From contig CAVSCF010000005.1 in NCBI GenBank assembly GCA_963726405.1, positions 558,001 to 622,000 on the forward strand: a stretch of 64,000 nucleotides of DNA. Direction: 5' to 3'. Numbering within the stretch: the first letter of the stretch is position 1; every line of letters begins with the position of its first letter. The translations under genes and the position numbers were made by a program. Shown piece after piece: positions 34,023-42,787 of this stretch. Below the pieces are notes generated by a model. The model ran no database searches. It was not told the DNA's origin and saw nothing but the letters and a program-made list of their open reading frames with translations. This DNA is from JAOUJD01 sp963726405 (GTDB lineage: Bacteria; Pseudomonadota; Gammaproteobacteria; Burkholderiales; Burkholderiaceae_F).

Positions 34023-36208
34023 GGCGACTCCTCTGCCCCGGCAAGGGCGGCTCCCGCGTTGACGGGTTTCCGGTGCCGCCGGTAGTCGTCCCACCACGCT
34101 GCGGCATCGCGCTGCGTCCAGGCCTGCCGGCTGGCGAGGCGGTCGAGCGCGTCGACCACGGCCTGCGCGTTACGCGGCCGCCGTGCGCGGTCTTTTTCGA
34201 GGCACGACGCGATCAGCGCGTCCAGCCCGTCGGGCACATCGACGCTCGCGGACACGCGCGGTGCCGGCGTGTGCAGCACCTGGTTGCTGATCGCCAGGCT
34301 GTCGTCACCCTCGAACAAGGGCTTGCCGGTCAGGAGAAAGTAACCGACGGCGCCCAGCGCATAGATGTCGGAACTGGTATCGGCATCCGATGGATCGAGC
34401 AGCCGCTCGGGCGCCATGTACCGCGGCGTTCCGATGATCTTCAACTGCTTCGTGATGTCGCGGGTTTCGGCCCGCTCGAGGTTCTTGACGAGACCGAAAT
34501 CGAGCAGCTTGACGACGTCGTCCTCGCCCCGCCGGCACAGCATCACGTTCTCCGGCTTCACGTCGCGATGAACCATCCCCCGCGAGTGCGCCTCGCGCAG
34601 CGCGGCCGCCACCTGGCGAAGAATGTGGATCGTTCGCCCGGCCGGGATGCGGCCCGAATACTCCACCAGTTCGGCGAGCGTGACCCCGTCGAGGTATTCC
34701 ATCACGTAGTACGGCTGCCCCTCCGCCGTGCGGCCGAAGTCGTAGATCTCGACCGTGTTCGGGTGCAGCAGCTGGCTCGCGAGTTGCACTTCGCGCTCGA
34801 ACCGATGAATGAACTCGTCGGTCGCCACGTGTTTCTTCAGAATCTTGATCGCGGTGGGGCGCTTGAGCAGCGCATGGCGGGCCAGGTGAATGGTCGCCAT
34901 GCCGCCCTCGCTGATCTTGCGCTCCAGCGTGTATGCGCCGAGGCGCTGCACCCGGCCGAACTGGCGGCTGAGGCGCGACAACAGGAACGCCGACATGAAC
35001 GCGGCGACGAGCGACAGGGCCGTGATTCCCCCGACGACCGCGAAGCTGACGGACAGGTAGCGCAGGGGCCTGAAAGCCTCTTCCGCCGAGATCTCGGCGA
35101 CAGCGCCGATGTCGTACGCCGCAAGCCATCGCCAGGCGCCGATCACCTCCACGCCTCGGTAATCGCGGTACGGCTCGGTGATGGTGCCGTAGCGGTCGAC
35201 CGCCGCCGTCTTTCCGCGGGCCGCGATGGCGAGTGCGGCGGCCCGCGTAAGCGGCCGGGCAGCGGGTTCCAGCTGCGCAACGTGACCCTGCCCGATGGGG
35301 CCGCCCGGGTCGCGCACCTGCACCTGGAATGCGCCGCCCCCGATGTGGTCGACGGGCAGTGCGCCCGCTGCCACAAGTTCCTCCGCAAAACGGCTGGAGG
35401 TCAGCAGCAGCCCGTCTTCGCCGAAGGCGTACACCTCGGCGGTGGCGCCGGGCCGCGCGGTCGAGAAGATCGTGTCCAGCTCCCGGTCGGATTCGACCCC
35501 CATCGCCAGCGCCGCCACGGCGACGCCCTTCCCCGTGCGGATAGGCACGATGAACCACGCGACCGGCCGCGCGGCCCCGCCCGCGCCGCGGACCGACAAC
35601 TCGGTCTCCGGATAGGGGCGCACGAACTGCGGCGCACCATCAAGCGCCAGGTCGAGCCGAAGACGAAATGGCGGCATGCGCAGGCGCTGGCCACAGCGCA
35701 AGGGATCCTTGGACGACAGCACAAGCCCCGACCGATCGACGATGCGGAACGCAACGACATCGTTGGTGACCAGGGAAGATTGCACCCGCGCACTGAGCTG
35801 CTCCGCTTCCTCCGTGCAGCGGCCGATCGCCTCGGCGGGGTCGCGTCGTTCAGCGACGAGGCGGGCGGCGCGCGCCACGACATCGGGATCGCTCGCCACG
35901 CGCGTGGCCTCCGTCATGTGTTCGCCGATCCACACGTCGAGGCCCTTGACGACGCTCCCGAGGAGCGCCTCGAGGCTCGCACTCCGCGCTTCCGCGAGCG
36001 AGGACCGGATGCCGGAATACGCCCACACACCGAGCCCGATCAGCAGCGCCCCGAGCAGGACGGTGGCGGCATTGCGCCAGGTCTCGGTCTCGATCAGTCC
36101 TGCGATCAGGTTGGGGATCGCTCCCGCGGCAGCCTCGGGATCCCCTGCGCCGATGTCGAGCACCGGCTCGCGCACCGTCGATCCGGCCTCGGGCCGGGTA
36201 TCACTCAT
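34019..36208 (-). CDS. Transmembrane eukaryotic-like Ser/Thr kinase with an extracytoplasmic sensor domain
   Basis: 729 residues. A membrane helix (about 46-66), an extracytoplasmic domain of about 315 residues (67-383, with features resembling a double Cache/PAS fold), a second membrane helix (384-411) and a cytoplasmic kinase (about 424-690). The kinase is complete: glycine-rich loop ISEGGMATIHLA, Lys455 (AIKILKK), catalytic HRDVKPEN (Asp550), DFG at 570-572 and the GTPRYMAPE activation loop end. Most bacterial kinases of this kind have the kinase at the N-terminus and the sensor outside at the C-terminus; here the order is reversed, like a chemoreceptor. First gene of the cluster. Confidence 0.9.
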   Translation of the reverse strand: MSDTRPEAGSTVREPVLDIGAGDPEAAAGAIPNLIAGLIETETWRNAATVLLGALLIGLGVWAYSGIRSSLAEARSASLEALLGSVVKGLDVWIGEHMTEATRVASDPDVVARAARLVAERRDPAEAIGRCTEEAEQLSARVQSSLVTNDVVAFRIVDRSGLVLSSKDPLRCGQRLRMPPFRLRLDLALDGAPQFVRPYPETELSVRGAGGAARPVAWFIVPIRTGKGVAVAALAMGVESDRELDTIFSTARPGATAEVYAFGEDGLLLTSSRFAEELVAAGALPVDHIGGGAFQVQVRDPGGPIGQGHVAQLEPAARPLTRAAALAIAARGKTAAVDRYGTITEPYRDYRGVEVIGAWRWLAAYDIGAVAEISAEEAFRPLRYLSVSFAVVGGITALSLVAAFMSAFLLSRLSRQFGRVQRLGAYTLERKISEGGMATIHLARHALLKRPTAIKILKKHVATDEFIHRFEREVQLASQLLHPNTVEIYDFGRTAEGQPYYVMEYLDGVTLAELVEYSGRIPAGRTIHILRQVAAALREAHSRGMVHRDVKPENVMLCRRGEDDVVKLLDFGLVKNLERAETRDITKQLKIIGTPRYMAPERLLDPSDADTSSDIYALGAVGYFLLTGKPLFEGDDSLAISNQVLHTPAPRVSASVDVPDGLDALIASCLEKDRARRPRNAQAVVDALDRLASRQAWTQRDAAAWWDDYRRHRKPVNAGAALAGAEESP

Positions 36209-36437
36209 CGACGCACACCTGCCCCTCGTCCAGCCACTGTCATCTCCCCCAGGAGCAAAACCTGCACAGCCCGTCCAGACTCCATGACCGAAGTAGACCA
36301 GAACACAAGGCGGGCCGTCACCGCGTCCAGTGATCCTTCGATCCTTGACCTCGGTCAGCCGCCCTACGAGCCTCTACGCATTGCTGCACCGATCGCGGTG
36401 ACGCATGCGGTGTTCAAGGAGACGAGGTCCCAGAACG

Positions 36438-36638
36438 ATGAAACGCGCGAAGTCTTCATGCAAGCCAGCCGCAGAACGGGGACAGCAAGCCCCAGCGGGC
36501 CGCGTGTCGATACGCGCGATGTACGCGGACGCGATGCGGGAAGTCATGGCCGATCCGCGCAAGGCGATCGCGGAACACGACTCCTGGCTGGCGGCGCTGC
36601 TGGACTCCGGTCCTGCTTCCGCGGCCTCGAAGCATTGA
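36438..36638 (+). CDS. Small hypothetical protein
   Basis: 66 residues, basic N-terminus then a helical segment (IRAMYADAMREVMADPRKAIAEHDSWLAALLDSG). An AAGGAG sequence lies about 16 bases before the ATG, a little far for a standard ribosome-binding site. It lies in the 488-base gap between the kinase start (36208) and the glutaredoxin-CcdA stop. No family recognised; coding status is uncertain. Confidence 0.4.
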   Translation: MKRAKSSCKPAAERGQQAPAGRVSIRAMYADAMREVMADPRKAIAEHDSWLAALLDSGPASAASKH

Positions 36639-36696
36639 ACGGCGCCCTGCCGCCCACGGTCCCGACAGCGCCCCGACGATCGGCGGAGGCGTCGCC

Positions 36697-37968
36697 TTAC
36701 GCGGCGAAGATCAGGTAGATCCCGAGTCCGACCATGACTACGCCGCTGATGAGCTTCAGCACGCGTCCTTCCTTTTCCTGCAGTCGATGGCGGCTCAGCA
36801 TCACGACGCCGATGGTCAGGACGACAATGTCGTCGATCATGTAGGCGGCGATGTAGAGCAGCATGTAGCCGTAGTAGCTGGCCGGCGGCAGCTCGTGCAA
36901 CGTCAGGATGCGCGTGAACAGGGCCGGGAACCCAGACGTGCACATGAACTCAACGATCTGCACGAGCACGGCGAGCACGGCGGCCCCGACGATCGCTGCC
37001 GTGATCGTCGGCGCGTGGAGCAGACCGCGCATGCGCTGGTAGATCCCCGGCTTGGCGCTCGCGGGAATGGACAGCGAAATGCCCCGTCCAAAGGCGACCA
37101 CGTCCTTCAGGTTGATCAGTCCGGCGAGGATCGCGATCGCTGCCACGAGCAGCGTGACCCAGCGCGCGGCGCCGATGAGCAGGAACAGGTTCAGCCACGC
37201 CGCCATGAAGATGAAGTAGGCGATGCCTTCGACGAGCACGAATGTCCCGGCGATCGCCACCATCCTCCTGCGATCGTTCAGCGGCGCCAGGATCGAGATC
37301 ATCAGCAGCAGCACCCACATCGAACACGGATTGAAGCCATCGAGCAGGCCCATCGCGAACGTGAACGCCGGCAGGCCGACGTCGGCCAGGGTGATGGTGC
37401 GACCGAAGACCGAGACCGAGAACCCTTCGTCCGCGCCCGCCCCGGGGCCCTTCGGACAGGCGAGCGACTCTTCCGCCTCGCAGGTCCCGGCCGCGGCCAC
37501 CTGCGCACCGGCTCGCCGGCCGTCGAGGGCGGCAAGCACAAGCTTGTCGGTGCCCGCCTCGGGCGAGAAGCCGACGATCAGTTGCCCGCGGACGTGGATC
37601 GCGGGAACACGAACCGTACCGGTCCCCGTCTGCTGCGCCAGTTCCTTCAGGCGGTCCAGCGCGGCAGGCTCTTTCTGCACGTCGCGGATCACGATCGACA
37701 ACTCGGGGCGTTCCTTGTTCAGCCGCGCGAGGAACTCCTCCGCCTTGGCGCAGTGTGGACAGCCCTCGCGCACGAAGGCCTCGATGCGTTCTGCACTCGG
37801 GCTGTCGGGCGCGGGTTGCGCGGAAGCGATCGCCGATGCGGAGAAGATTGCCGCCCACAGGAGGCGGAACAGACAGGCGACAACGCCGTGGTGGAAGGCT
37901 CTCAACTCGATCTCTTCTTTTTCCGGGTGACGGGCGGCAGTCTCGGCTGCGCCTTCGGGCGAAGGCAT
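36697..37968 (-). CDS. Glutaredoxin-like domain fused to a CcdA/DsbD-type membrane domain
   Basis: 423 residues. The N-terminal segment is a signal anchor followed by a thioredoxin/glutaredoxin-like domain (about 55-150) with active site CPHC (VREGCPHCAKAEEFL). The C-terminal half has six or more membrane spans with the CcdA-type cysteine motifs GLLDGFNPCSMWVLLLM and EFMCTSGFPALF. This would pass electrons from cytoplasmic thioredoxin across the membrane to a periplasmic partner, in one polypeptide. A TTG at 37905 would give a cleaner signal peptide than the ATG used here. Confidence 0.85.
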   Translation of the reverse strand: MPSPEGAAETAARHPEKEEIELRAFHHGVVACLFRLLWAAIFSASAIASAQPAPDSPSAERIEAFVREGCPHCAKAEEFLARLNKERPELSIVIRDVQKEPAALDRLKELAQQTGTGTVRVPAIHVRGQLIVGFSPEAGTDKLVLAALDGRRAGAQVAAAGTCEAEESLACPKGPGAGADEGFSVSVFGRTITLADVGLPAFTFAMGLLDGFNPCSMWVLLLMISILAPLNDRRRMVAIAGTFVLVEGIAYFIFMAAWLNLFLLIGAARWVTLLVAAIAILAGLINLKDVVAFGRGISLSIPASAKPGIYQRMRGLLHAPTITAAIVGAAVLAVLVQIVEFMCTSGFPALFTRILTLHELPPASYYGYMLLYIAAYMIDDIVVLTIGVVMLSRHRLQEKEGRVLKLISGVVMVGLGIYLIFAA

Positions 37969-38278
37969 GCGCTACCTCAGAACCGTTGCGTCACCGTTTT
38001 GCACACGATCAACGGACGGCGATGAAAGCGCAATTCGGGCGGCCGATTTGAGGGTTTCCCCGCAGGGTTGCGGCGAACTCCGGACCACCTTCGGTCTCCC
38101 CCGGATGCGTGAGAGCCCGCTCGAAGAGGTCGCCGAAAGACCATACAACCGTGGAACGCGGGGCCTTTTCGCGGCCTGCGCGGCAACGCCGTACCGGGAT
38201 ACTGCTAGTCCGTCGTGTAGCGGTCGTCGCGAGTCGGTGCCGCGCCGTTAGATTCGGAAACGCATTGGAGAGGACAAC
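37969..38278. other. Intergenic region without recognisable genes
   Basis: 310 bases between divergent genes. I see no tRNA, no convincing ORF and no repeat. GGAGAG at 38267-38272 is the ribosome-binding site for the following exported protein. Both divergent promoters should lie here but no clear -35/-10 pair was identified. Confidence 0.6.
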
Positions 38279-38683
38279 ATGAACCGCTTTGCATTTGCCG
38301 CCCTGTTCGCCATCGCCAGTTCCTCGGCTCTGGCCGCCACCGATGTCGGTGTGTCGATCAGCGTGGGCCAACCCGGCTTCTACGGCCGCATCGACCTCGG
38401 CAACGCGCCGCCACCCATGCTCGTCTATCCGCAGCCGGTCGTCATCCAGCCGGTCCATGTCGTGCAGCCCGTGCAGCCGCTCTATCTGCACGTGCCGCCG
38501 GGACATGCGAAGGACTGGAAGAAGCACTGCGGAAAGTACGATGCCTGCGCCCGCCCGGTCTACTTCGTGAAGGATGACTGGTACAACAACGTGTACGTCC
38601 CCCACTACGAGCAGGAGCACAAAGGCAAGGGCAAGGGGAACGGCAAAGGAAACGGCAAGGGCAACGGCAAGGGCAAGGACTAG
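38279..38683 (+). CDS. Exported protein with a KGNG-repeat tail
   Basis: 134 residues with a Sec signal peptide (MNRFAFAALFAIASSSALAA). The mature protein has a Pro/Val/Gln-rich stretch (QPVVIQPVHVVQPVQPLYLHVPP), then a HAKDWKKHCGKYDACARPVYFVKDDWYNN segment with two cysteines, and a C-terminal tail of about 20 residues consisting of KG and GN repeats. The cysteine pair could form a disulfide in the periplasm. Similar short exported proteins occur in betaproteobacteria with no known role. GGAGAG lies 6 bases before the ATG. Confidence 0.7.
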   Translation: MNRFAFAALFAIASSSALAATDVGVSISVGQPGFYGRIDLGNAPPPMLVYPQPVVIQPVHVVQPVQPLYLHVPPGHAKDWKKHCGKYDACARPVYFVKDDWYNNVYVPHYEQEHKGKGKGNGKGNGKGNGKGKD

Positions 38684-38800
38684 CCACTCATCGCTCCAAG
38701 GCGGCCGGCGCCGATCGGCTGAGCCCCTCGACCCTCGACCCACCGCCGCCCTCCGGGGCGGTGTAGCGTTTGCTTCGTCGCGACCGCCTGGCCTCGCACG

Positions 38801-39754
38801 ATGACGCTGCCACCGCCCGTCCTCCGGCTTGCTTCCCGCCGCCGCGCACTCGTGGCGCTCGCCGCCGTCGGGGCCGCGACAACCCTGCCCGCCGCCGCAC
38901 AAGCGCAGACCGCTGCCACGCCTGCCCCGGCTGCGCGCGCGATCCCATCGACCGGCGAAGCGCTGCCGGTGGTGGGCCTCGGTACATGGATCACCTTCAA
39001 TGTGGGCAACGACCGCGGCCTGCGGGAGCAGTGCTTCGCGGTGATGCGCGCCTTCTTCGACGGTGGCGGCCGCGTGATCGACTCGTCGCCGATGTATGGC
39101 TCCTCGCAGGACGTCGTCGGCGCGGGGCTGGAGCGGCTGGGTCATCCGCGCGCGCTCTTCGCCGCGGACAAGGTGTGGATCGGTTCGGGCGCGCGGGGTC
39201 CCGGGCAGATCGAAGAGTCGCGCAGGCTCTGGCGGATACCGCGATTCGACCTGCTTCAGGTTCACAACCTTCTCGACTGGCCGGAGCATCTGCCGACACT
39301 GATGGCGATGAAACGGGAAGGGCGGCTGCGCTATGTCGGCATCACCACGTCCGAGGGCCGGCGGCACGGCGAGTTCGAGCGGCTGATGCGCGAGCATCCC
39401 CTCGACTTCGTGCAATTCACCTACAACGCGCTCGATCGCGAAGCCGAGGAGCGCCTGCTGCCCCTCGCGCGTGACCGGGGCATGGCGGTGATCGTCAACC
39501 GCCCGTTCCGTCAGGGCGATCTCACTCGCTCGCTCGCTCGCCACCCGCTTCCCGCGTGGGCCGGCGAGATCGAATGCCGATCGTGGGCGCAGGTGCTCCT
39601 CAAGTTCGTCCTCGCGCACCCGGCGGTGACGTGCGTCATCCCGGCAACGTCCAGCGTGGCTCACGTGCGGGAGAACCTGCTCGCGGGTCGTGGACCGTTG
39701 CCCGACGCGGCGCTCAGCAAGCGCATCGTCAGCCACGTGGAGAAGCTCGGCTGA
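38801..39754 (+). CDS. Tat-exported aldo/keto reductase
   Basis: 317 residues. The N-terminus has an arginine-rich start (RLASRRRALVALAAVGAATTLPAAAQA) suggesting Tat export, which suits an NADPH-binding protein folded before translocation. Aldo/keto reductase motifs follow: GLGTW, DSSPMYGSSQ (Asp, Tyr), AADKVWIG (Lys), LQVHNL (His) and NRPFRQG. Its stop overlaps the next gene by one base (TGATG), so the two are coupled. Substrate unknown. Confidence 0.82.
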   Translation: MTLPPPVLRLASRRRALVALAAVGAATTLPAAAQAQTAATPAPAARAIPSTGEALPVVGLGTWITFNVGNDRGLREQCFAVMRAFFDGGGRVIDSSPMYGSSQDVVGAGLERLGHPRALFAADKVWIGSGARGPGQIEESRRLWRIPRFDLLQVHNLLDWPEHLPTLMAMKREGRLRYVGITTSEGRRHGEFERLMREHPLDFVQFTYNALDREAEERLLPLARDRGMAVIVNRPFRQGDLTRSLARHPLPAWAGEIECRSWAQVLLKFVLAHPAVTCVIPATSSVAHVRENLLAGRGPLPDAALSKRIVSHVEKLG

Positions 39755-40458
39755 TGTCGGAATGGTGGACCTACCGGCCGTCCGACTTCCTGCTTTTCGC
39801 GCCGCGCACCTACTATCGGCTGGTCGAGACGTACAACGCTGAGCTGTGGCCCGCGCAACTGGTTGCGCTCGCGACGGCACTCCTGTTGCTTGCCATGGCG
39901 TGGCGCGGTTCAGCTCGGGCGGGTCGTTTCGTGGCGCTCGGACTCGCCGCCTCCTGGGCCCTGGTGGCGTGGCGATTTCATTGGACCCACTACGCGACGA
40001 TCAACTGGGCGGCGGTCTATTTCACGCTCGCATTCGGCGCGCAGGCGGGGCTGCTGATCGGTGCCACGCTCCTCGACGCGCTTCGCTATGACCGCCGGCC
40101 GTCGACCGCGCGGCGCTACGCCGGCCTTGCGCTCGTCGTCATCGCCCTGGCGGTGCAGCCGCTGGCGGCCTTGATGCTTGGCCGCCCCGCAAGACAGCTG
40201 GAGGTTGCAGGGCTGTTTCCCGATCCCACCGCACTCCTGACGCTGGCTCTGCTGCTCATCGCCGGACGTGCTCATTGGTCGCTCTTCCCAGTGCCGGTGC
40301 TCTGGTGCCTGGTCTCTGCCACGACGTTGTGGACCATGAACGCCGCCGACGCGCTCCTCCCGTTGGTCGGCGCACTCGTCGCGACCGTGGCCGCAATCGG
40401 ACTGCGCCCGCGTCCCGAACAGGGCCGTGCGGTAATGCGTCCGCATGGCCCGCACTAG
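39754..40458 (+). CDS. DUF6064 family membrane protein
   Basis: 234 residues with about six hydrophobic segments and an N-terminal SEWWTYRPSDFLLFAPRTYYRL sequence typical of DUF6064. It is translationally coupled to the preceding Tat-exported aldo/keto reductase. Function unknown. The C-terminal tail is short and basic. Confidence 0.75.
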   Translation: MSEWWTYRPSDFLLFAPRTYYRLVETYNAELWPAQLVALATALLLLAMAWRGSARAGRFVALGLAASWALVAWRFHWTHYATINWAAVYFTLAFGAQAGLLIGATLLDALRYDRRPSTARRYAGLALVVIALAVQPLAALMLGRPARQLEVAGLFPDPTALLTLALLLIAGRAHWSLFPVPVLWCLVSATTLWTMNAADALLPLVGALVATVAAIGLRPRPEQGRAVMRPHGPH

Positions 40459-40528
40459 GACGTTCGTACGAAGGCGAGCGACGACCGCGCCAATAGACTG
40501 GCCCGACTTCGGATTCGTGAGTTGGCCC

Positions 40529-41435
40529 ATGTCGAACGCCCGCTGGTTGTTTCATCCAGATGCGCTGCCACGCGCCGCATTCGCTCTGGCCGCTTGTGCC
40601 GTCGGCAGCTCCGCGCTGGCGCAGACGGGCAATGCGACCAACGGCCAAACGCTTTACCAGCAGCGGGTGAACTTTCCGGTTTCCGGCGCACTGAACTGCG
40701 AGGATTGCCACGGTCCCGCGTATCTCTTCCGGGCCGCCGCGAGCGCCGGCACGATCAGCGGAGCGATTTCCGCGAACCGCGGCGGAATGAGCGCGTACGC
40801 CTTCCTCACATCGCAGCAGATCAACGACATCGCGGCCTATGTGGCGGTCGCCCTGCCGCCGCCACCCCCCGCCGCGCCCCCACCCGCCGCCAATCCTCCG
40901 CCGGCGACACCGACCGCATCGCCCGACCCGGCCTTGTTTTCGAGCACCGTGGTCGGCAGCACGAGCCCGGTAGTCAACGTGCTCTTCACCAACACGGCCC
41001 CGGCCAACGTGACGTTCAACACCCCGGCGATCGTCGCCGCCTCCGGGGACACGCAGGACTTTCTCGTCGCGGCCCCGACGTCCGGCACGGTCCCAGTGCA
41101 TCAGCGGACGCGTGATGGCCCCGGGGACCAGTTGCTCTTTCGGCGTTCAGTTCTCGCCGCGTGCGACGGGAACGCGCAGCGCCACGTGGACGGTGAACTT
41201 CATGGGCACCGTGGCCCCTCGAACAGTGACGATGCAGGGCCTGGCGACGACGACGTCGGCTCCGGCCCCTGCCCCTGCCCCTGCCCCTGCACCTGCACCC
41301 TCGCCGGCGACCGCGCCCGTCGTTTCATCGGCCAACGCTCCCACTTCCGGCGGCGGTGGCGCCGTCGAGTGGAACGCCCTGCTCGCTCTTGCAGCGCTGA
41401 CCGGACTCGCCTCCATCCGCCGTCGCAAGCACTGA
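40529..41435 (+). CDS. Extracellular cytochrome c-like protein with a GlyGly-CTERM-like tail (with a +1 frameshift)
   Basis: A signal peptide (to GSSALAQ) is followed by a class I-type cytochrome c segment with heme motif CEDCH (ALNCEDCHGPAYLF) and a likely Met ligand (GGMSAYAFLTSQQINDIAAYV), a Pro/Ala linker, an Ig-like (HYDIN/DUF1573-like) domain, an Ala/Pro repeat linker and a C-terminal segment: GGGG, hydrophobic helix NALLALAALTGLASI, then RRRKH. That end resembles GlyGly-CTERM sorting signals processed by rhombosortase. The Ig-like domain is split between two frames; one extra base at about 41085-41105 explains it (span 3n+1, about 301 residues). Confidence 0.75.
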
Positions 41436-41575
41436 CGCGCCAGGCGCCACAGCGCGCGGTACGCATTGATACGCAGGGCTTCCGTCCCTGCCGAACCGCA
41501 ATTCGTCACACGCCGGTGACATGCGGAAGCAACGCGCCTATCGTCCCGCGTTCCGATCGAGTGGCAGGAGACTTC

Positions 41576-42784
41576 ATGGCGACGACTACACGTTCGACTA
41601 CCGCGAAGCGGGCGCAGGCGCGCAAGCCGGCGCCACGCAGCCGAACCGAATCGAAGTCGGCCGGTAGCACGGCCGTTCTCGTCGCGACCCGCAAGGGAGC
41701 ATGGATATTCCACGGCGATGCGTCGCGGCGCAGGTGGCGCACGAATGGCCCGCATTTCCTGGGCCATGTCATCCATCACATCGTCGTCGACCCACGTGAC
41801 GGGCGCACGCTGCTTGCGGCGGCGAAGACCGGGCACCTCGGGCCGACAATCTTCCGGTCCACCGACCTCGGCCGGTCCTGGAAGGAAGCGAAGCAGCCGC
41901 CCGCGTTCACCAGGAAGGATGACGGCAGCGGACGCAGCGTCGACCATACCTTCTGGCTGACCGCCGGCCACGCGAGCCAACCGAACGTCTGGTACGCGGG
42001 CACCTCGCCGCAGGGACTGTTCCGCTCCGACGACGGCGGCGTCTCGTGGTCCTCCGCCTCCCCGATCAACGACGACCCGACGTACATCAAGTGGATGGGC
42101 ACGGCACAGGACGGCACACCTGACGGGCCGAAGATGCATTCGATCATCGTCGACCCGCGGGATCCGGACCACCTGTACTTCGCCATGTCGAGTGGCGGCG
42201 TGCACGAGTCGACCGATGGCGGGCGGACGTTCAGGCTGCTGATCGATGGACTCGAAGTCGTCCAAGGTCTTTCGCGCGACGAGCCGATGTTTCACGACCC
42301 CCACTGCGTCCGTCTCTGCCCGAGCAATCCGGACAGGCTGTATCAGCAGAACCATTGCGGCATCTATCGCCTCGACCGACCCGGCACCACCTGGGCGCGG
42401 ATCGGCAAGTCGATGCCGAAAAAGGTCGGCGACGTCGGCTTCACGATGGTCGTCCATCCACGCGACGACGACACCGCGTGGGTACTGCCCATGGATGGAA
42501 CGACTGTCTGGCCGCGCACCAGTCCTGACGGAAGACCGGCCGTCTACGTCACGCGCAACGGCGGCAAGACGTGGCACCGGCAGGGGGACGGATTGCCGGC
42601 CGAGCAAGCCTGGTGGACCGTGAAACGGCAGGCGATGAGCCGTGACGCGCGTGATCCTGTCGGCCTGTATTTCGGCACGACGAGCGGCGAACTGTGGATG
42701 AGTCGCGACGAAGGGGCGCGATGGAATTGCATCGCTCGCCACCTGCCGGAGATCTATGCCGTGGAGGCGGCCGAACTCGCCTGA
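41576..42784 (+). CDS. BNR/Asp-box repeat protein (sialidase/VPS10-like beta-propeller)
   Basis: 402 residues without a signal peptide. The N-terminus is a Lys/Arg/Ser-rich stretch; then repeated Asp-box motifs (TIFRSTDLGRSWKEA, GLFRSDDGGVSWSSAS, GVHESTDGGRTFRLL, AVYVTRNGGKTWHRQ, GELWMSRDEGARWNC) mark a multi-bladed beta-propeller. No sialidase catalytic residues are claimed. AGGAG lies 5 bases before the ATG. It is followed after 3 bases by the MoaD/ThiS-like gene, so the two form one operon. Ligand unknown; the lack of signal peptide makes it cytoplasmic. Confidence 0.82.
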   Translation: MATTTRSTTAKRAQARKPAPRSRTESKSAGSTAVLVATRKGAWIFHGDASRRRWRTNGPHFLGHVIHHIVVDPRDGRTLLAAAKTGHLGPTIFRSTDLGRSWKEAKQPPAFTRKDDGSGRSVDHTFWLTAGHASQPNVWYAGTSPQGLFRSDDGGVSWSSASPINDDPTYIKWMGTAQDGTPDGPKMHSIIVDPRDPDHLYFAMSSGGVHESTDGGRTFRLLIDGLEVVQGLSRDEPMFHDPHCVRLCPSNPDRLYQQNHCGIYRLDRPGTTWARIGKSMPKKVGDVGFTMVVHPRDDDTAWVLPMDGTTVWPRTSPDGRPAVYVTRNGGKTWHRQGDGLPAEQAWWTVKRQAMSRDARDPVGLYFGTTSGELWMSRDEGARWNCIARHLPEIYAVEAAELA

Positions 42785-42787
42785 CGC

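Noticed and set aside
41266..41320. Alternating CCCCTG repeat as a mobile or microsatellite element
   Set aside because: In the corrected frame it encodes an Ala/Pro linker of the exported cytochrome protein, so it is a coding repeat.
40445..42784. A single 779-residue protein joining cytochrome and BNR regions in one frame
   Set aside because: The middle is an out-of-frame, Cys/His/Arg-rich translation with no protein-like character; the correct ends of the first gene and start of the second (with its own AGGAG site) are clear.
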